DNA of 64,000 nucleotides from an uncultured Oscillospiraceae bacterium (GTDB taxonomy: Bacteria > Bacillota > Clostridia > Oscillospirales > Acutalibacteraceae): positions 19,045-83,044 of the forward strand of contig CABUNG010000008.1 of NCBI GenBank assembly GCA_902492895.1. Reading direction: 5' to 3'. Below the pieces are notes generated by a model. It did no database searches and had not been told where the DNA came from. It worked only from the letters and a program-made list of their open reading frames with translations. Position 1 is the stretch's first letter, and each line of letters opens with the position of its first letter. The position numbers were made by a program, and so were the translations under genes. Positions 26,330 to 34,414 of this stretch are shown piece by piece.

Positions 26330-27352
26330 ATGATCGTCATTCTCAAACCCCACACGGAACCCGAAAAAATACAAACTCTGCTGGACGGCCTCACCGCCAA
26401 GGGCCTTTCCCACCACATCAGTACCGGTCAGAGCACCACCATCATCGGAATCATCGGGGATACGTCCCGGGTGGATATCGACAGCGTGATGGCAAACGAC
26501 GCGGTTCAGGATGTCAAACGGGTATCGGAGCCCTACAAGGCCGCCAACCGGAAATTTCATCCGGAGGATACCGTTATCGAGGTGCCGGCCCCGTCCGGGG
26601 AATCCGTAAAAATCGGCGGCGGGCATTTCGCGGTCGCGGCGGGTCCCTGTTCGGTCGAGAGCGAGGAACAGATTATCGAAGTGGCGAACGCCGTCAAACA
26701 GAGCGGCGCGGCTCTGCTGCGGGGCGGGGCCTTTAAGCCGCGCACCTCCCCTTATGCCTTCCAGGGCCTGCACGACCGGGGCATCGAGCTTCTGATGCTT
26801 GCCAAAAAAGAAACGGGTCTGCCCATCGTGACCGAGCTGATGAGCCTGACCCATTTCGACCTGTTCGCGGATGTCGATGTCATCCAGGTCGGGGCCCGGA
26901 ACATGCAGAATTTCGAGATGCTCAAGGAACTCGGGCACTGCGGAAAACCCATCCTGCTCAAACGGGGGCTGGCCAATACCCTTGAGGAATTTCTCATGAG
27001 TGCGGAATATATTATGGCCGGGGGCAACAGCCAGGTCATTCTCTGCGAACGCGGAATCCGGACCTTCGAAACCCAGACCCGCAACACCCTCGATATTTCC
27101 GCCGTACCCCTGCTCAAACATCAATCCCATCTGCCTGTGATCGTGGATCCGAGCCACGCTACAGGAATTCCGTGGCTGGTCGAACCGCTGTCCAAAGCCG
27201 CGGTTGCGGCCGGGGCGGACGGGCTGATGATCGAGGTGCACAACGATCCCAAAAACGCGCTGTGCGACGGCGCGCAGTCCCTGACGCCTGGACAGTTCGA
27301 TTCCGTAATGAAAAAAGTCCGGCGGCAGGTGGCGTTTGAACGGGAAACCTGA
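26330..27352 (+). CDS. aroF: 3-deoxy-7-phosphoheptulonate (DAHP) synthase, type I-beta with ferredoxin-like domain
   Basis: 340 residues from an ATG preceded by AGGAGG. Residues 1-70 form the ferredoxin-like regulatory domain (MIVILKPHTEPEKI), as in tyrosine-inhibited Thermotoga-type enzymes. The barrel follows with VAAGPCSVESEEQ, RGGAFKPRTSPY, QVGARNMQNF, LKRGLANTLEE, CERGIRTFE and VDPSHATG. It condenses PEP and erythrose-4-phosphate, the entry step of aromatic amino-acid synthesis. It is preceded by a Tyr-codon attenuator, so both enzyme and transcription probably respond to tyrosine. Confidence 0.96.
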   Translation: MIVILKPHTEPEKIQTLLDGLTAKGLSHHISTGQSTTIIGIIGDTSRVDIDSVMANDAVQDVKRVSEPYKAANRKFHPEDTVIEVPAPSGESVKIGGGHFAVAAGPCSVESEEQIIEVANAVKQSGAALLRGGAFKPRTSPYAFQGLHDRGIELLMLAKKETGLPIVTELMSLTHFDLFADVDVIQVGARNMQNFEMLKELGHCGKPILLKRGLANTLEEFLMSAEYIMAGGNSQVILCERGIRTFETQTRNTLDISAVPLLKHQSHLPVIVDPSHATGIPWLVEPLSKAAVAAGADGLMIEVHNDPKNALCDGAQSLTPGQFDSVMKKVRRQVAFERET

Positions 27353-27398
27353 GCCGGCTATAAGCGGAACCCTTTTATATAAGGCCTGTACATCCGGC

Positions 27399-27427
27399 TG
27401 GATTTTCCTGTGCCGAACTGGTATACT
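27399..27427 (+). promoter_or_regulatory. Predicted extended -10 promoter of the HAD phosphatase gene
   Basis: TGGTATACT gives an extended -10 (TATACT at 27422-27427), with a weak -35 TGGATT 17 bases upstream. Confidence 0.55.
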
Positions 27428-27459
27428 GATCGGGATATGCCATGTAAGGAGGGGCTTTC

Positions 27460-28110
27460 ATGCTTCACGCCGACACATTGTTCTGGGATCTGGACGGCAC
27501 GCTGACCGATCCGTATGAGGGGATCACGAAATCTGTCGCCTATGCCCTGCGCTTTTTCGGCATCGAGGTGCCAGACCGGACCGTGCTCTGCCCGTTTATC
27601 GGCCCGCCGCTCAAGGACTCTTTTATGGAAATTTACAGTCTGTCGGAAGCCGACGCGGATTTGGCGGTTTCCCGGTATCGGGAGTATTTTTCAGTGACCG
27701 GCTTATTTGAAAACCGGGTGTATCCCGGAATTCCGGAACTGTTGTCCGCGCTCGCGGAATCCGGGAAACGGCATATCCTGGCCACATCCAAGCCGGCTGT
27801 TTTTGCCGAACGGATTTTGGAGCATTTCGGGATGCGGGATTCCTTTTTTGCCGTGATCGGCAGCGATTTGGAAGGAAAACGGGTAAAAAAAGAGGACGTG
27901 CTGCGGTACGCCCTGGAAAAAACAGGGGCGGAACCGGCAGAGTCCCTCATGATCGGCGACAGGCAATATGATGTTGTGGGTGCCAGGAGTGTGGGGATGG
28001 ACTGCCTCGGCGTGACGTACGGATACGGGTCGGCGCAGGAACTGCAGGCGGCCGGCGCCGTTCTCCTGGCGGAATCGGTATCCGCGCTGGGGCGTCTGCT
28101 GATCGGCTGA
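27460..28110 (+). CDS. HAD-family hydrolase, phosphoglycolate phosphatase-like
   Basis: 216 residues with the four HAD motifs: I FWDLDGTLTD, II ATSKP, III lysine in VKKEDVL, IV MIGDRQYDVVGA. A helical cap lies between motifs I and II, as in Gph/PpaX. It probably dephosphorylates a small phosphometabolite; the substrate cannot be read from sequence. AAGGAGG precedes the ATG. It converges on the next gene with 6 bases between stops. Confidence 0.9.
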   Translation: MLHADTLFWDLDGTLTDPYEGITKSVAYALRFFGIEVPDRTVLCPFIGPPLKDSFMEIYSLSEADADLAVSRYREYFSVTGLFENRVYPGIPELLSALAESGKRHILATSKPAVFAERILEHFGMRDSFFAVIGSDLEGKRVKKEDVLRYALEKTGAEPAESLMIGDRQYDVVGARSVGMDCLGVTYGYGSAQELQAAGAVLLAESVSALGRLLIG

Positions 28111-28116
28111 AAAGCA

Positions 28117-28851
28117 TCAGACAATCCGCAGTTTCTCCCGGCTTTTGAGCAGTTCCATAATGGACATGGTTTCGCTCACCAGGCTGCGGATGTCCCCCTT
28201 CTGCCCTTGCCCGGCCGCAATCGCCTGCATCCGCTCCAGGAGCTTTTGGGCGCGGACAAAGGCCTGCTGCTCCATATCCTGGACGACCGGCTGATCGCTC
28301 CGGCCAAAGGGCGCGCTGAATTCCAGCCGTTCCCGCAGATTGCCCAGGGCTTTGCTGAAACTGTCAAACTCGTGGTTATCCAATGCGGGCTGCAGCTGAT
28401 GCAGGCAGGTCTGCAGCTGAAGCATCAGCAGCTGCATGTCCTCCATGCGCACCTGCGGCCCCTGTTTTTTTCGCCGTCCTCCCGACGCCAGCCGCAGTGA
28501 CCCCATGCAGAGCGTATAGGCGCACAGCGCCATGAGAGAATCGGCAGCGTACCAGTACGGATCGATCCAGGCGCGGGTCAGATAGGTGAACGTAAGTGTA
28601 AAAATAAAGTACAGCAAAGCAATGAGGATGGGCGGCGCGGCCGAATGCACCCGCAGATGAGCACAGACGAACGGCAGCGCCAGCACCAGCAGATCGAGCA
28701 AAAACAACACCAGCAGGATGTTGGCAACCATCCAGGGAAAGAGGCCGTCCATAAGTTCCGAGCGAGGATAAAACAACAGGGCGATGCAGGCAAAATTAAC
28801 AATTGCCAATAGAGCGATCTTGATTCCAAAGACCACGCCGCCCCGTTTCAC
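28117..28851 (-). CDS. Unknown membrane protein with helical cytoplasmic tail
   Basis: I do not recognise it. From a GTG at 28851 (GGGGGTGGGG just upstream) it has 244 residues: four hydrophobic helices in the first 125 residues (IALLAIVNFACIALLFYP, ILLVLFLLDLLVLALPFV, PPILIALLYFIFTLTF, and one near SLMALCAYTLCMGSL), then about 110 residues rich in Leu/Gln/Glu likely to form a coiled coil. An ATG at 28869 is possible. A longer start would begin inside the promoter. It may sense or scaffold at the membrane, but there is no domain evidence. Confidence 0.7.
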   Translation of the reverse strand: MKRGGVVFGIKIALLAIVNFACIALLFYPRSELMDGLFPWMVANILLVLFLLDLLVLALPFVCAHLRVHSAAPPILIALLYFIFTLTFTYLTRAWIDPYWYAADSLMALCAYTLCMGSLRLASGGRRKKQGPQVRMEDMQLLMLQLQTCLHQLQPALDNHEFDSFSKALGNLRERLEFSAPFGRSDQPVVQDMEQQAFVRAQKLLERMQAIAAGQGQKGDIRSLVSETMSIMELLKSREKLRIV

Positions 28852-28881
28852 AGCCCCACCCCCATACATGCGTTTGTTAAG

Positions 28882-28910
28882 ATTATACAACAGAATCGTT
28901 TGATATACAA
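28882..28910 (-). promoter_or_regulatory. Predicted promoter of the unknown membrane protein gene
   Basis: On the minus strand TTGTAT (28905-28910) and TATAAT (28882-28887) are 17 bases apart. Transcription would start just upstream of the ATG/GTG candidates. Confidence 0.65.
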
Positions 28911-28944
28911 TCCTCACAGGACCACTGAAATTTAGGCGAGTCTT

Positions 28945-29790
28945 TCAGTCAAATGTTCCAATCTCCTCGTTTTCGATTTCTTTTTGATATGCCGACGGCG
29001 AAATCCCCTTGATTTTTTTAAAAGCCCGGGAAAAATAAAGAGGATCGGAAAAACCAACGGAGTTCGCCACCTCCGTGACGGTGTACTCCCTTCGATGAAG
29101 AAGCCCGCAGGCCTCGTTGACCCGATAACGCTGCAAAAACGTGTGCGGAGATATATCAAAATGGGCCAGGAACGCCCGATAAAGCTGACTGCGGCTGACG
29201 CCCGCATACCGCGCGATGTCCTGCACCTGGATATCACTGGCGTAATTGTATTGAATAAACCGCAGGGCCTGATGCAGATACTCCTGAGTACCATAGGACG
29301 GAGTGGGCGTCCCGGCCGTTTCCATTAAGTGACCCAAAAACAGGTACAGGTATCCCGCCATGCGCGCATCCGCCGCCGGTGTGCTGCCGCTGGATTCATA
29401 AATCCGGAGCAGAAGGGATTTGCAGGTTTCGGGGGCTGTAGGATGCAGCACCGGATTTTCTCTCGTAAATCCGGTCATCTGCACCATCCGGCGGGCCTCG
29501 GTCCCGTTGAATCCAACCCAATAGTACTCCCACGGATTCCGGCGGTCGGCTTTATAGCAGACGACCTGGGATGGAAACACGGCGAACAGGTCGCCTCTTT
29601 TCAGATGATAGGTCTTCCCCCCGCATGTATAGGCGCCCTCCCCCGCCTCGATATAATGCAGCAGATAATGGTCCCGCAGGGCGGGACCCCAGGTATGCTC
29701 GGGCGTGCATTTCTGATAACCGGTATTGTATACCGCCAGCGCCAAATTTTCTTTCAGCGTGTTTTTGAAGGAATGCTTGGAATCGTCCAC
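28945..29790 (-). CDS. AraC-family transcriptional regulator with cupin sensor domain
   Basis: 281 residues. An N-terminal cupin (HYIEAGEGAYTCGGKTYHLKRGDLFAVFPSQ type, about residues 40-75) is followed by two helix-turn-helices at about 185-280 (DIARYAGVSRSQLYRAFLAHF and VANSVGFSDPLYFSRAFKK). The layout is that of sugar-responsive activators. It is divergent from galK-galT, so control of galactose use is the best guess. The ligand is inferred only from context. Confidence 0.9.
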   Translation of the reverse strand: MDDSKHSFKNTLKENLALAVYNTGYQKCTPEHTWGPALRDHYLLHYIEAGEGAYTCGGKTYHLKRGDLFAVFPSQVVCYKADRRNPWEYYWVGFNGTEARRMVQMTGFTRENPVLHPTAPETCKSLLLRIYESSGSTPAADARMAGYLYLFLGHLMETAGTPTPSYGTQEYLHQALRFIQYNYASDIQVQDIARYAGVSRSQLYRAFLAHFDISPHTFLQRYRVNEACGLLHRREYTVTEVANSVGFSDPLYFSRAFKKIKGISPSAYQKEIENEEIGTFD

Positions 29791-29813
29791 AGGCCGTCCC
29801 CCCCTTTTCCTTT

Positions 29814-29842
29814 AGTATATCTCACCATGCAACATTTGTCCA
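29814..29842 (-). promoter_or_regulatory. Predicted promoter of the AraC regulator
   Basis: On the minus strand TGGACA (29837-29842) and TATACT (29814-29819) with 17-base spacing. Confidence 0.6.
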
Positions 29843-29877
29843 TGATTTTGCTGTTTTCCACCGTTGATAAACATTTG
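29831..29877. promoter_or_regulatory. Candidate AraC-type operator: direct repeat AACATTTG
   Basis: The octamer AACATTTG occurs at 29831-29838 and 29870-29877, in the same orientation, 39 bases apart. One copy meets the araC -35 and the other lies in the galK promoter spacer. Direct half-sites are typical of AraC proteins. Binding is inferred. Confidence 0.45.
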
Positions 29878-29891
29878 GAATCTTTTATAAT
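29864..29891 (+). promoter_or_regulatory. Predicted promoter of galK-galT
   Basis: TTGATA (29864-29869) and TATAAT (29886-29891) with 16-base spacing, 50 bases before the galK start. Confidence 0.7.
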
Positions 29892-29941
29892 AGAATCAAT
29901 AAGGACTGTCTTTTATTTTGGGGATATAAGGAGGAAACATC

Positions 29942-31225
29942 ATGCCTTCGAGCAAAGAACTGCTGCAGGCGCTGGAAGACGGACGGTTTGACGCCCTGTT
30001 TGCCCGCCTGTACGGTCCGGACAGCCTGACCTATCAGCGCAAACGCTACAGCGGTGCCGTGAAAGCGTTTGTCGACTGTTTTGGCGACCGGGACAATCTG
30101 CGTCTGTTTTCCGCTCCGGGCCGGACGGAAATCGGCGGCAATCACACCGACCACAACCACGGGCGGGTTCTGGCCGCGAGCGTGAACCTCGATGTGATCG
30201 CGGTGGCCGCGCCCTCTTCCGATGAACAGATCCGCGTCCAGTCCAAGGGATACCCCATGGATGTGGTCGAGCTGGGGGATCTGGCCGTTAAAACGGAAGA
30301 AAAGAACCGTTCCGCTTCCCTCGTGCGGGGGATGGCGGCCCGTTTTAAGGATAAGCGGTTCGCTGTCGGCGGATTCGACGCCTATACCACGTCCGATGTA
30401 CTCAAAGGATCGGGGCTGTCATCTTCTGCGGCATTCGAGGTCCTGCTCGGCACCATTCTCAGCCACCTGTTCAACGGCGGCGCGGTGTCCCCTGTGGAGG
30501 TGGCCAAAGCGGCGCAATACGCGGAAAACGTCTATTTCGGCAAGCCGAGCGGGCTCATGGACCAGATGGCTTCCTCCGTCGGCGGAATCATCACCATCGA
30601 TTTTGCGGATACGGAGCGGCCCGAAATCCGGCAGGCCGATTTCGATTTTGCCGCGAGCGGGCATAAGCTCTGCATCGTGGACACGGGCGGCAATCATGCC
30701 GATCTCACCCATGAATACGCGGCGGTCCCGGCTGAAATGCGGGCCGTCGCCCATTCGCTCGGCGTCGAATATCTGCGGGAGACCACGCTGGACGCGCTGA
30801 TTCCGCGTGTCCCGGAACTCCGCCGTCAGCATGGCGACCGCGCGGTGCTCAGAGCGTTCCATTTCCTTGAGGACAACGACCGGGTCGTCCGGCAGGTGGA
30901 GGCTCTGGAACAGGGAAATTTCGAAGAGTTCAAGCGGCTCGTGATCGAATCGGGGCATTCCTCTTTCGAATATCTGCAGAACGTCTATGCCTCCTGTGAC
31001 GTGAGCTTTCAGGGGCTTTCCATCGCCCTCTGCCTCGCCCAGCTGTTGCTGGACGGTCGGGGCGCCTGGCGGGTGCACGGCGGCGGATTCGGCGGAACCA
31101 CACAGAATTTTGTTCCGGACGACCAGCTTGACGCTTTCCGCCGGACGATGGAAGAGGTATTTGGAAAGGGCAGCTGTCACATTCTCATGATCCGTCCCTG
31201 CGGCGGCATCTGTGTAGAAGCCTGA
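29942..31225 (+). CDS. galK: Galactokinase
   Basis: 427 residues, a GHMP kinase. The galactose-binding GRTEIGGNHTDHNHG is at about residue 60. The ATP loop is KGSGLSSSAAFEVLLG, followed by GKPSGLMDQMASS and C-terminal HGGGFGGTTQNFV. It phosphorylates galactose in the Leloir pathway. AGGAGG precedes the ATG, and galT follows after 33 bases. Confidence 0.96.
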   Translation: MPSSKELLQALEDGRFDALFARLYGPDSLTYQRKRYSGAVKAFVDCFGDRDNLRLFSAPGRTEIGGNHTDHNHGRVLAASVNLDVIAVAAPSSDEQIRVQSKGYPMDVVELGDLAVKTEEKNRSASLVRGMAARFKDKRFAVGGFDAYTTSDVLKGSGLSSSAAFEVLLGTILSHLFNGGAVSPVEVAKAAQYAENVYFGKPSGLMDQMASSVGGIITIDFADTERPEIRQADFDFAASGHKLCIVDTGGNHADLTHEYAAVPAEMRAVAHSLGVEYLRETTLDALIPRVPELRRQHGDRAVLRAFHFLEDNDRVVRQVEALEQGNFEEFKRLVIESGHSSFEYLQNVYASCDVSFQGLSIALCLAQLLLDGRGAWRVHGGGFGGTTQNFVPDDQLDAFRRTMEEVFGKGSCHILMIRPCGGICVEA

Positions 31226-31258
31226 ACACCCAGCAACGTAAAGAAAGGACGCGCCAAC

Positions 31259-32236
31259 ATGGCTGAACTGAGAAAACATCCGCTGACCAACGACTGGATT
31301 ATGATCGCCTCCCACCGGCAGGGACGCCCGCAGATGCCCAAAGATTACTGCCCCTTCTGTCCTGGCTCGGGCAAGGTGCCGGACCATTTCGACGTCTATG
31401 AGTACGACAACGATTTTCCCGCCCTGTCCCAGAACCCTCCGGTTCCTGATGATGTGGCTACAGACTTCTTTGAAACGGCGCCGGCTTACGGCAAATGCGA
31501 AGTGATCCTCTATTCGCCGGAGCACACCATCACGCTGCCTGAACTTCCCACCTCCCACATCCGGAAACTCGTCGATCTTTGGGTGGAACGCTATGAAAAA
31601 ATTGCCGAGGATGAGAAGATCAAATACGTTTTCATCTTTGAAAACCGCGGCGATGTAGTGGGCGTGACCATGCCGCATCCCCACGGCCAGATCTACGGAT
31701 ATCCCTTCATTCCCAAAAAGCTCGAGCTCGAGCTGGACAACGCCAAAGCTTATATGGATGACAAGCATCACTGCCTGTTCTGCGATATGCTGGCCGCGGA
31801 AACCGCATTTGAACAGCGGATCATTTTCCGAAACGAGCATTTCACCGTCTTCCTCCCCTTCTTTACGGAATATCCTTACGGCGTCTATATCATGAGCAAC
31901 GCCCACAAATCCAACATCGCGCAGTTCAGCGACGAAGAACGCACCGCGCTCGCGGAAACCCTGCGGCGGACGACCGGGATGCTCGACAGCCTGTTCGGAT
32001 ACAAATTCCCTTATATGATGTGCATGTACAACGAACCCGTCAACAGCGAAGACGCTTCGGCGTATTATCATTTCCATATCGCGTTTTATCCCCCGATGCG
32101 CAGTGCGGATAAAATCAAGTACAATGCCTCGAGTGAAACGGGCGCCTGGGCCCACTGCAACCCGACCTGCCCGGAAGAAACTTCCAAGGAACTGCGTGCC
32201 GCCTACAGCCGCTTTATGGACAAACAGGACGACTGA
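31259..32236 (+). CDS. galT: Galactose-1-phosphate uridylyltransferase
   Basis: 325 residues of the HIT-like family 1 GalT: CPFCPG zinc ligands near residue 40, the catalytic HPHGQIYGYPF, and a second HIT-like repeat ending with YYHFHIAFYPP. It exchanges UMP between UDP-glucose and galactose-1-phosphate. No galE is in the window. The RBS is AAAGGA. Confidence 0.95.
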   Translation: MAELRKHPLTNDWIMIASHRQGRPQMPKDYCPFCPGSGKVPDHFDVYEYDNDFPALSQNPPVPDDVATDFFETAPAYGKCEVILYSPEHTITLPELPTSHIRKLVDLWVERYEKIAEDEKIKYVFIFENRGDVVGVTMPHPHGQIYGYPFIPKKLELELDNAKAYMDDKHHCLFCDMLAAETAFEQRIIFRNEHFTVFLPFFTEYPYGVYIMSNAHKSNIAQFSDEERTALAETLRRTTGMLDSLFGYKFPYMMCMYNEPVNSEDASAYYHFHIAFYPPMRSADKIKYNASSETGAWAHCNPTCPEETSKELRAAYSRFMDKQDD

Positions 32237-32246
32237 ATCCGAAAAA

Positions 32247-32290
32247 ATCCCCGTCCTTTCCTATTTTGGAAGGGACGGGGATTTTTTCTT
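32247..32290. terminator. Bidirectional terminator after galT
   Basis: ATCCCCGTCC pairs with GGACGGGGAT, extended by TTTCC/GGAAG, around a TATTTT loop, with A and T runs on both flanks. It serves galT on plus and the small minus-strand gene, whose last codons lie inside the hairpin. Confidence 0.9.
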
Positions 32291-32410
32291 CTTTTTTTCA
32301 CAAAAAGGCTGCTTATACTTCGGATGAGACGCGTGGTGATCCCGGCAGAGCTTACAGTCGCCGTGCCGTTTGCAATTCTTCCATTTGCAGGGACAGTTTT
32401 CCGTTTTCAT
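32261..32410 (-). CDS. Small Cys/Lys-rich protein (49 aa)
   Basis: The ORF begins MKTENCPCKWKNCKRHGDC, continues KLCRDHHASHPKYKQPFC, and ends in a lysine-rich tail. It has six Cys and several His, spaced CPC...C...C..C and C, suggestive of a metal-binding mini-protein. A good AGGAGG stands 6 bases upstream of the ATG, and a TATACT -10-like box is further up at about 32440. I recall similar short cysteine-rich proteins in other Firmicutes but cannot name the family. The stop codon falls in the loop of the galT terminator. Confidence 0.7.
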   Translation of the reverse strand: MKTENCPCKWKNCKRHGDCKLCRDHHASHPKYKQPFCEKKKKKSPSLPK

Positions 32411-32589
32411 ATGGTCCTCCTGGATGGTTTCGTTTTCAGTATACAGGATCCGGGAAGGTTTGGGTACCGGCAGTTTTATCCAAACAGCATCATTGGGAAA
32501 ATTCGGAAAATGGTGATATTCGGCGGTTTGTCCCGACTATATATGAAAGGAGGCATCCCTGGCGAATGAAAAATGGAGGCGACCACGGC

Positions 32590-33480
32590 ATGTACAAAAC
32601 CATACGGATACGAAAAGCGCTCGCGGGCGTGATGGCGGCGGTTGTAACCGTCGCCGCAAGCGGAGGCCTTGCGCTCGGCGTTATCGCCGCCGTCCAGGCG
32701 GATGCGAAGGCCGAAGCGGAGGATGCGGTCGAATTGCCCATCATCATGTATCACGGGCTTCTCAAAGAAGAAAAGCGGCAGGGACAGTACGTCATATCGC
32801 CCGATCTGTTTGAGCAGGACCTGAAATACCTGCAGGAAAACGGGTACACCACCGTTGTCGTCGCGGATTTGATCGATTACGTTAAAAACGGCAAAGAGCT
32901 GCCCAACAAACCAGTGATGATCACCTTCGACGACGGGTATTACAACAATTATCTCTATGCGTTTCCCCTGCTCAAGCAGTACAACAGCAAAATGGTGCTC
33001 TCCCCCATCGGCCGCTATACCGATGAATATACCCAGAACAAGGACACTCACGCAAATTATGCCCACTGCAGCTGGGATGTGGTCCGGGAGATGATGGAGT
33101 CGGGGCTTGTGGAGTTTCAGAATCATTCCTATAATCTGCATTCCATCGATCACGGACGAAAAGGCGCCAAAAAGAAAACCGTGGAGAGCCTGGTCGACTA
33201 CCGCTCCCTGCTGGTCGACGACGTGATGAAAATGCAGAACCGGATGCACGAGGAAACCGATTATACCCCCACCGCGTTTACCTATCCGTTCGGTGCGGTG
33301 AGCAGTGAATCCCTGCCGATTCTCAAGGAACTCGGCTTCCAGGCGACCCTCATCTGCGAAAGCCATATCAACACCATTACACGCGACCCCGAAAGCCTTT
33401 ACGGACTCGGCCGGTATCTGCGTCCTCCCAAAACCAGCCCCGCCGTCTTTTTTAAAAAAATACTGCCAAAGGAGTCGTGA
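32590..33480 (+). CDS. Secreted/membrane-anchored polysaccharide deacetylase (NodB family)
   Basis: An N-terminal signal anchor (KALAGVMAAVVTVAASGGLALGV) is followed by a CE4 domain: LPIIMYHGLL, ITFDDGYYNN (catalytic Asp and metal Asp), FQNHSYNLHS (metal His pair) and FTYPFGAVSS. It resembles the sporulation/cell-wall deacetylases of Clostridia; the likely substrate is peptidoglycan or another N-acetylated glycan. I use the ATG at 32590 with GGAGG upstream; ATG 32566 (AAAGGAGG 12 bases away) is also possible. The amidase follows after 6 bases. Confidence 0.88.
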   Translation: MYKTIRIRKALAGVMAAVVTVAASGGLALGVIAAVQADAKAEAEDAVELPIIMYHGLLKEEKRQGQYVISPDLFEQDLKYLQENGYTTVVVADLIDYVKNGKELPNKPVMITFDDGYYNNYLYAFPLLKQYNSKMVLSPIGRYTDEYTQNKDTHANYAHCSWDVVREMMESGLVEFQNHSYNLHSIDHGRKGAKKKTVESLVDYRSLLVDDVMKMQNRMHEETDYTPTAFTYPFGAVSSESLPILKELGFQATLICESHINTITRDPESLYGLGRYLRPPKTSPAVFFKKILPKES

Positions 33481-33486
33481 CGTAAC

Positions 33487-34224
33487 ATGCCCCGTATTTA
33501 TCTGAGTCCCTCCCTCCAGCAAAACAACCCCTATGTGATCGGCGGTTCGGAGGAATACTACATGAACCTCATCGCCGACGCGATGGAGCCCTATCTGCTC
33601 TCCTCCGGCATTGCGTTTACCCGAAACGATCCGGAACAGACGCTGTCCCAAGTGATCGCGCAATCCAACGCCGGAGACTACGATCTCCATCTGGCATTGC
33701 ATTCCAATGCGGCCGGCGCTGCCAATTCCGGCCAAGTGCGCGGAACCGACGTCTATTATTACACCAACAGCACCGAGGGGAAACGGGCAGCCGACATCAT
33801 TGCGGAAAATTTTAAAAATATCTATCCCGATCCAAGCCGGGTGCGGACCCTGGCCACCAGTTCCCTGGCCGAGGTGGTGCGCACCCGCGCGCCGGCGGTT
33901 TTGCTGGAGACTGCGTATCACGACAATGTTGAAGACGCGGAATGGATCCGGGACAATATCAACGCGATTGCACGGAATCTGGTGCAGTCCCTCACACAGT
34001 ATTTCGGAATTCCCTTTGTCGAGGCCCAGCCGGCCAGAGAAGGCCGGGTGGATACCGTACGCGGAGACCTGAACCTGCGCAGCCGCCCGAGCATGGACGC
34101 CTCCATCATCACCACCATTCCGGATGGATCGGCGGTGACGATATACGGCGAACTGCCGGATTGGTATGTGGTCAATTACCTCGGCAACATCGGCTATGCC
34201 AGCCGACGCTACATACAGGTGTAG
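33487..34224 (+). CDS. N-acetylmuramoyl-L-alanine amidase-like protein with SH3 domain
   Basis: Residues 1-175 form an Amidase_3-like domain: GGSEEYYMN (metal Glu), LALHSNAA (metal His) and VLLETAYHDN (catalytic Glu). The usual first zinc motif DPGHGG is replaced by LSPSLQQNN. The C-terminal 60 residues form a bacterial SH3 domain (VRGDLNLRSRPSMDASII). There is no signal peptide, so it may act inside the cell or mother cell, or exit in another way. It is coupled to the deacetylase gene, suggesting joint cell-wall work. Activity is uncertain given the missing His. Confidence 0.85.
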   Translation: MPRIYLSPSLQQNNPYVIGGSEEYYMNLIADAMEPYLLSSGIAFTRNDPEQTLSQVIAQSNAGDYDLHLALHSNAAGAANSGQVRGTDVYYYTNSTEGKRAADIIAENFKNIYPDPSRVRTLATSSLAEVVRTRAPAVLLETAYHDNVEDAEWIRDNINAIARNLVQSLTQYFGIPFVEAQPAREGRVDTVRGDLNLRSRPSMDASIITTIPDGSAVTIYGELPDWYVVNYLGNIGYASRRYIQV

Positions 34225-34229
34225 ATATA

Positions 34230-34268
34230 CCCCCTGCCCGCAGGCCGTATTGGCCTGCGGGCAGGGGG
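34230..34268 (+). terminator. Strong hairpin after the amidase gene
   Basis: A perfect 17-base-pair stem CCCCCTGCCCGCAGGCC/GGCCTGCGGGCAGGGGG with a 5-base loop, six bases after the stop codon. The following T content is low, so termination efficiency is uncertain. Confidence 0.7.
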
Positions 34269-34341
34269 TTCAGACTATATATTCTATATTATCGAAACTC
34301 TATGGCTTTGATTTTAAGAGATTATTAAATAATATGCTATA

Positions 34342-34370
34342 TTGACTTTGTTTTTAAAATATTATAGAAT
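34342..34370 (+). promoter_or_regulatory. Predicted promoter of the membrane-anchored protein gene
   Basis: TTGACT (34342-34347) and TAGAAT (34365-34370) with 17-base spacing in an AT-rich region. Confidence 0.6.
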
Positions 34371-34414
34371 TAAAACATCCATATAAATAAGGAGTTTTAT
34401 AGGAGCATGATGTG

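Noticed and set aside
32266..32589. Long N-terminal extension of the deacetylase
   Set aside because: It would begin inside the galT terminator; a signal peptide and GGAGG-ATG occur at 32590.
34269..34300. AT-rich segment similar to 57541-57566 (CTATATATT...TCGAAA) as a mobile repeat or attachment site
   Set aside because: The similarity is short and gapped and lies in low-complexity AT sequence; it is most likely chance.
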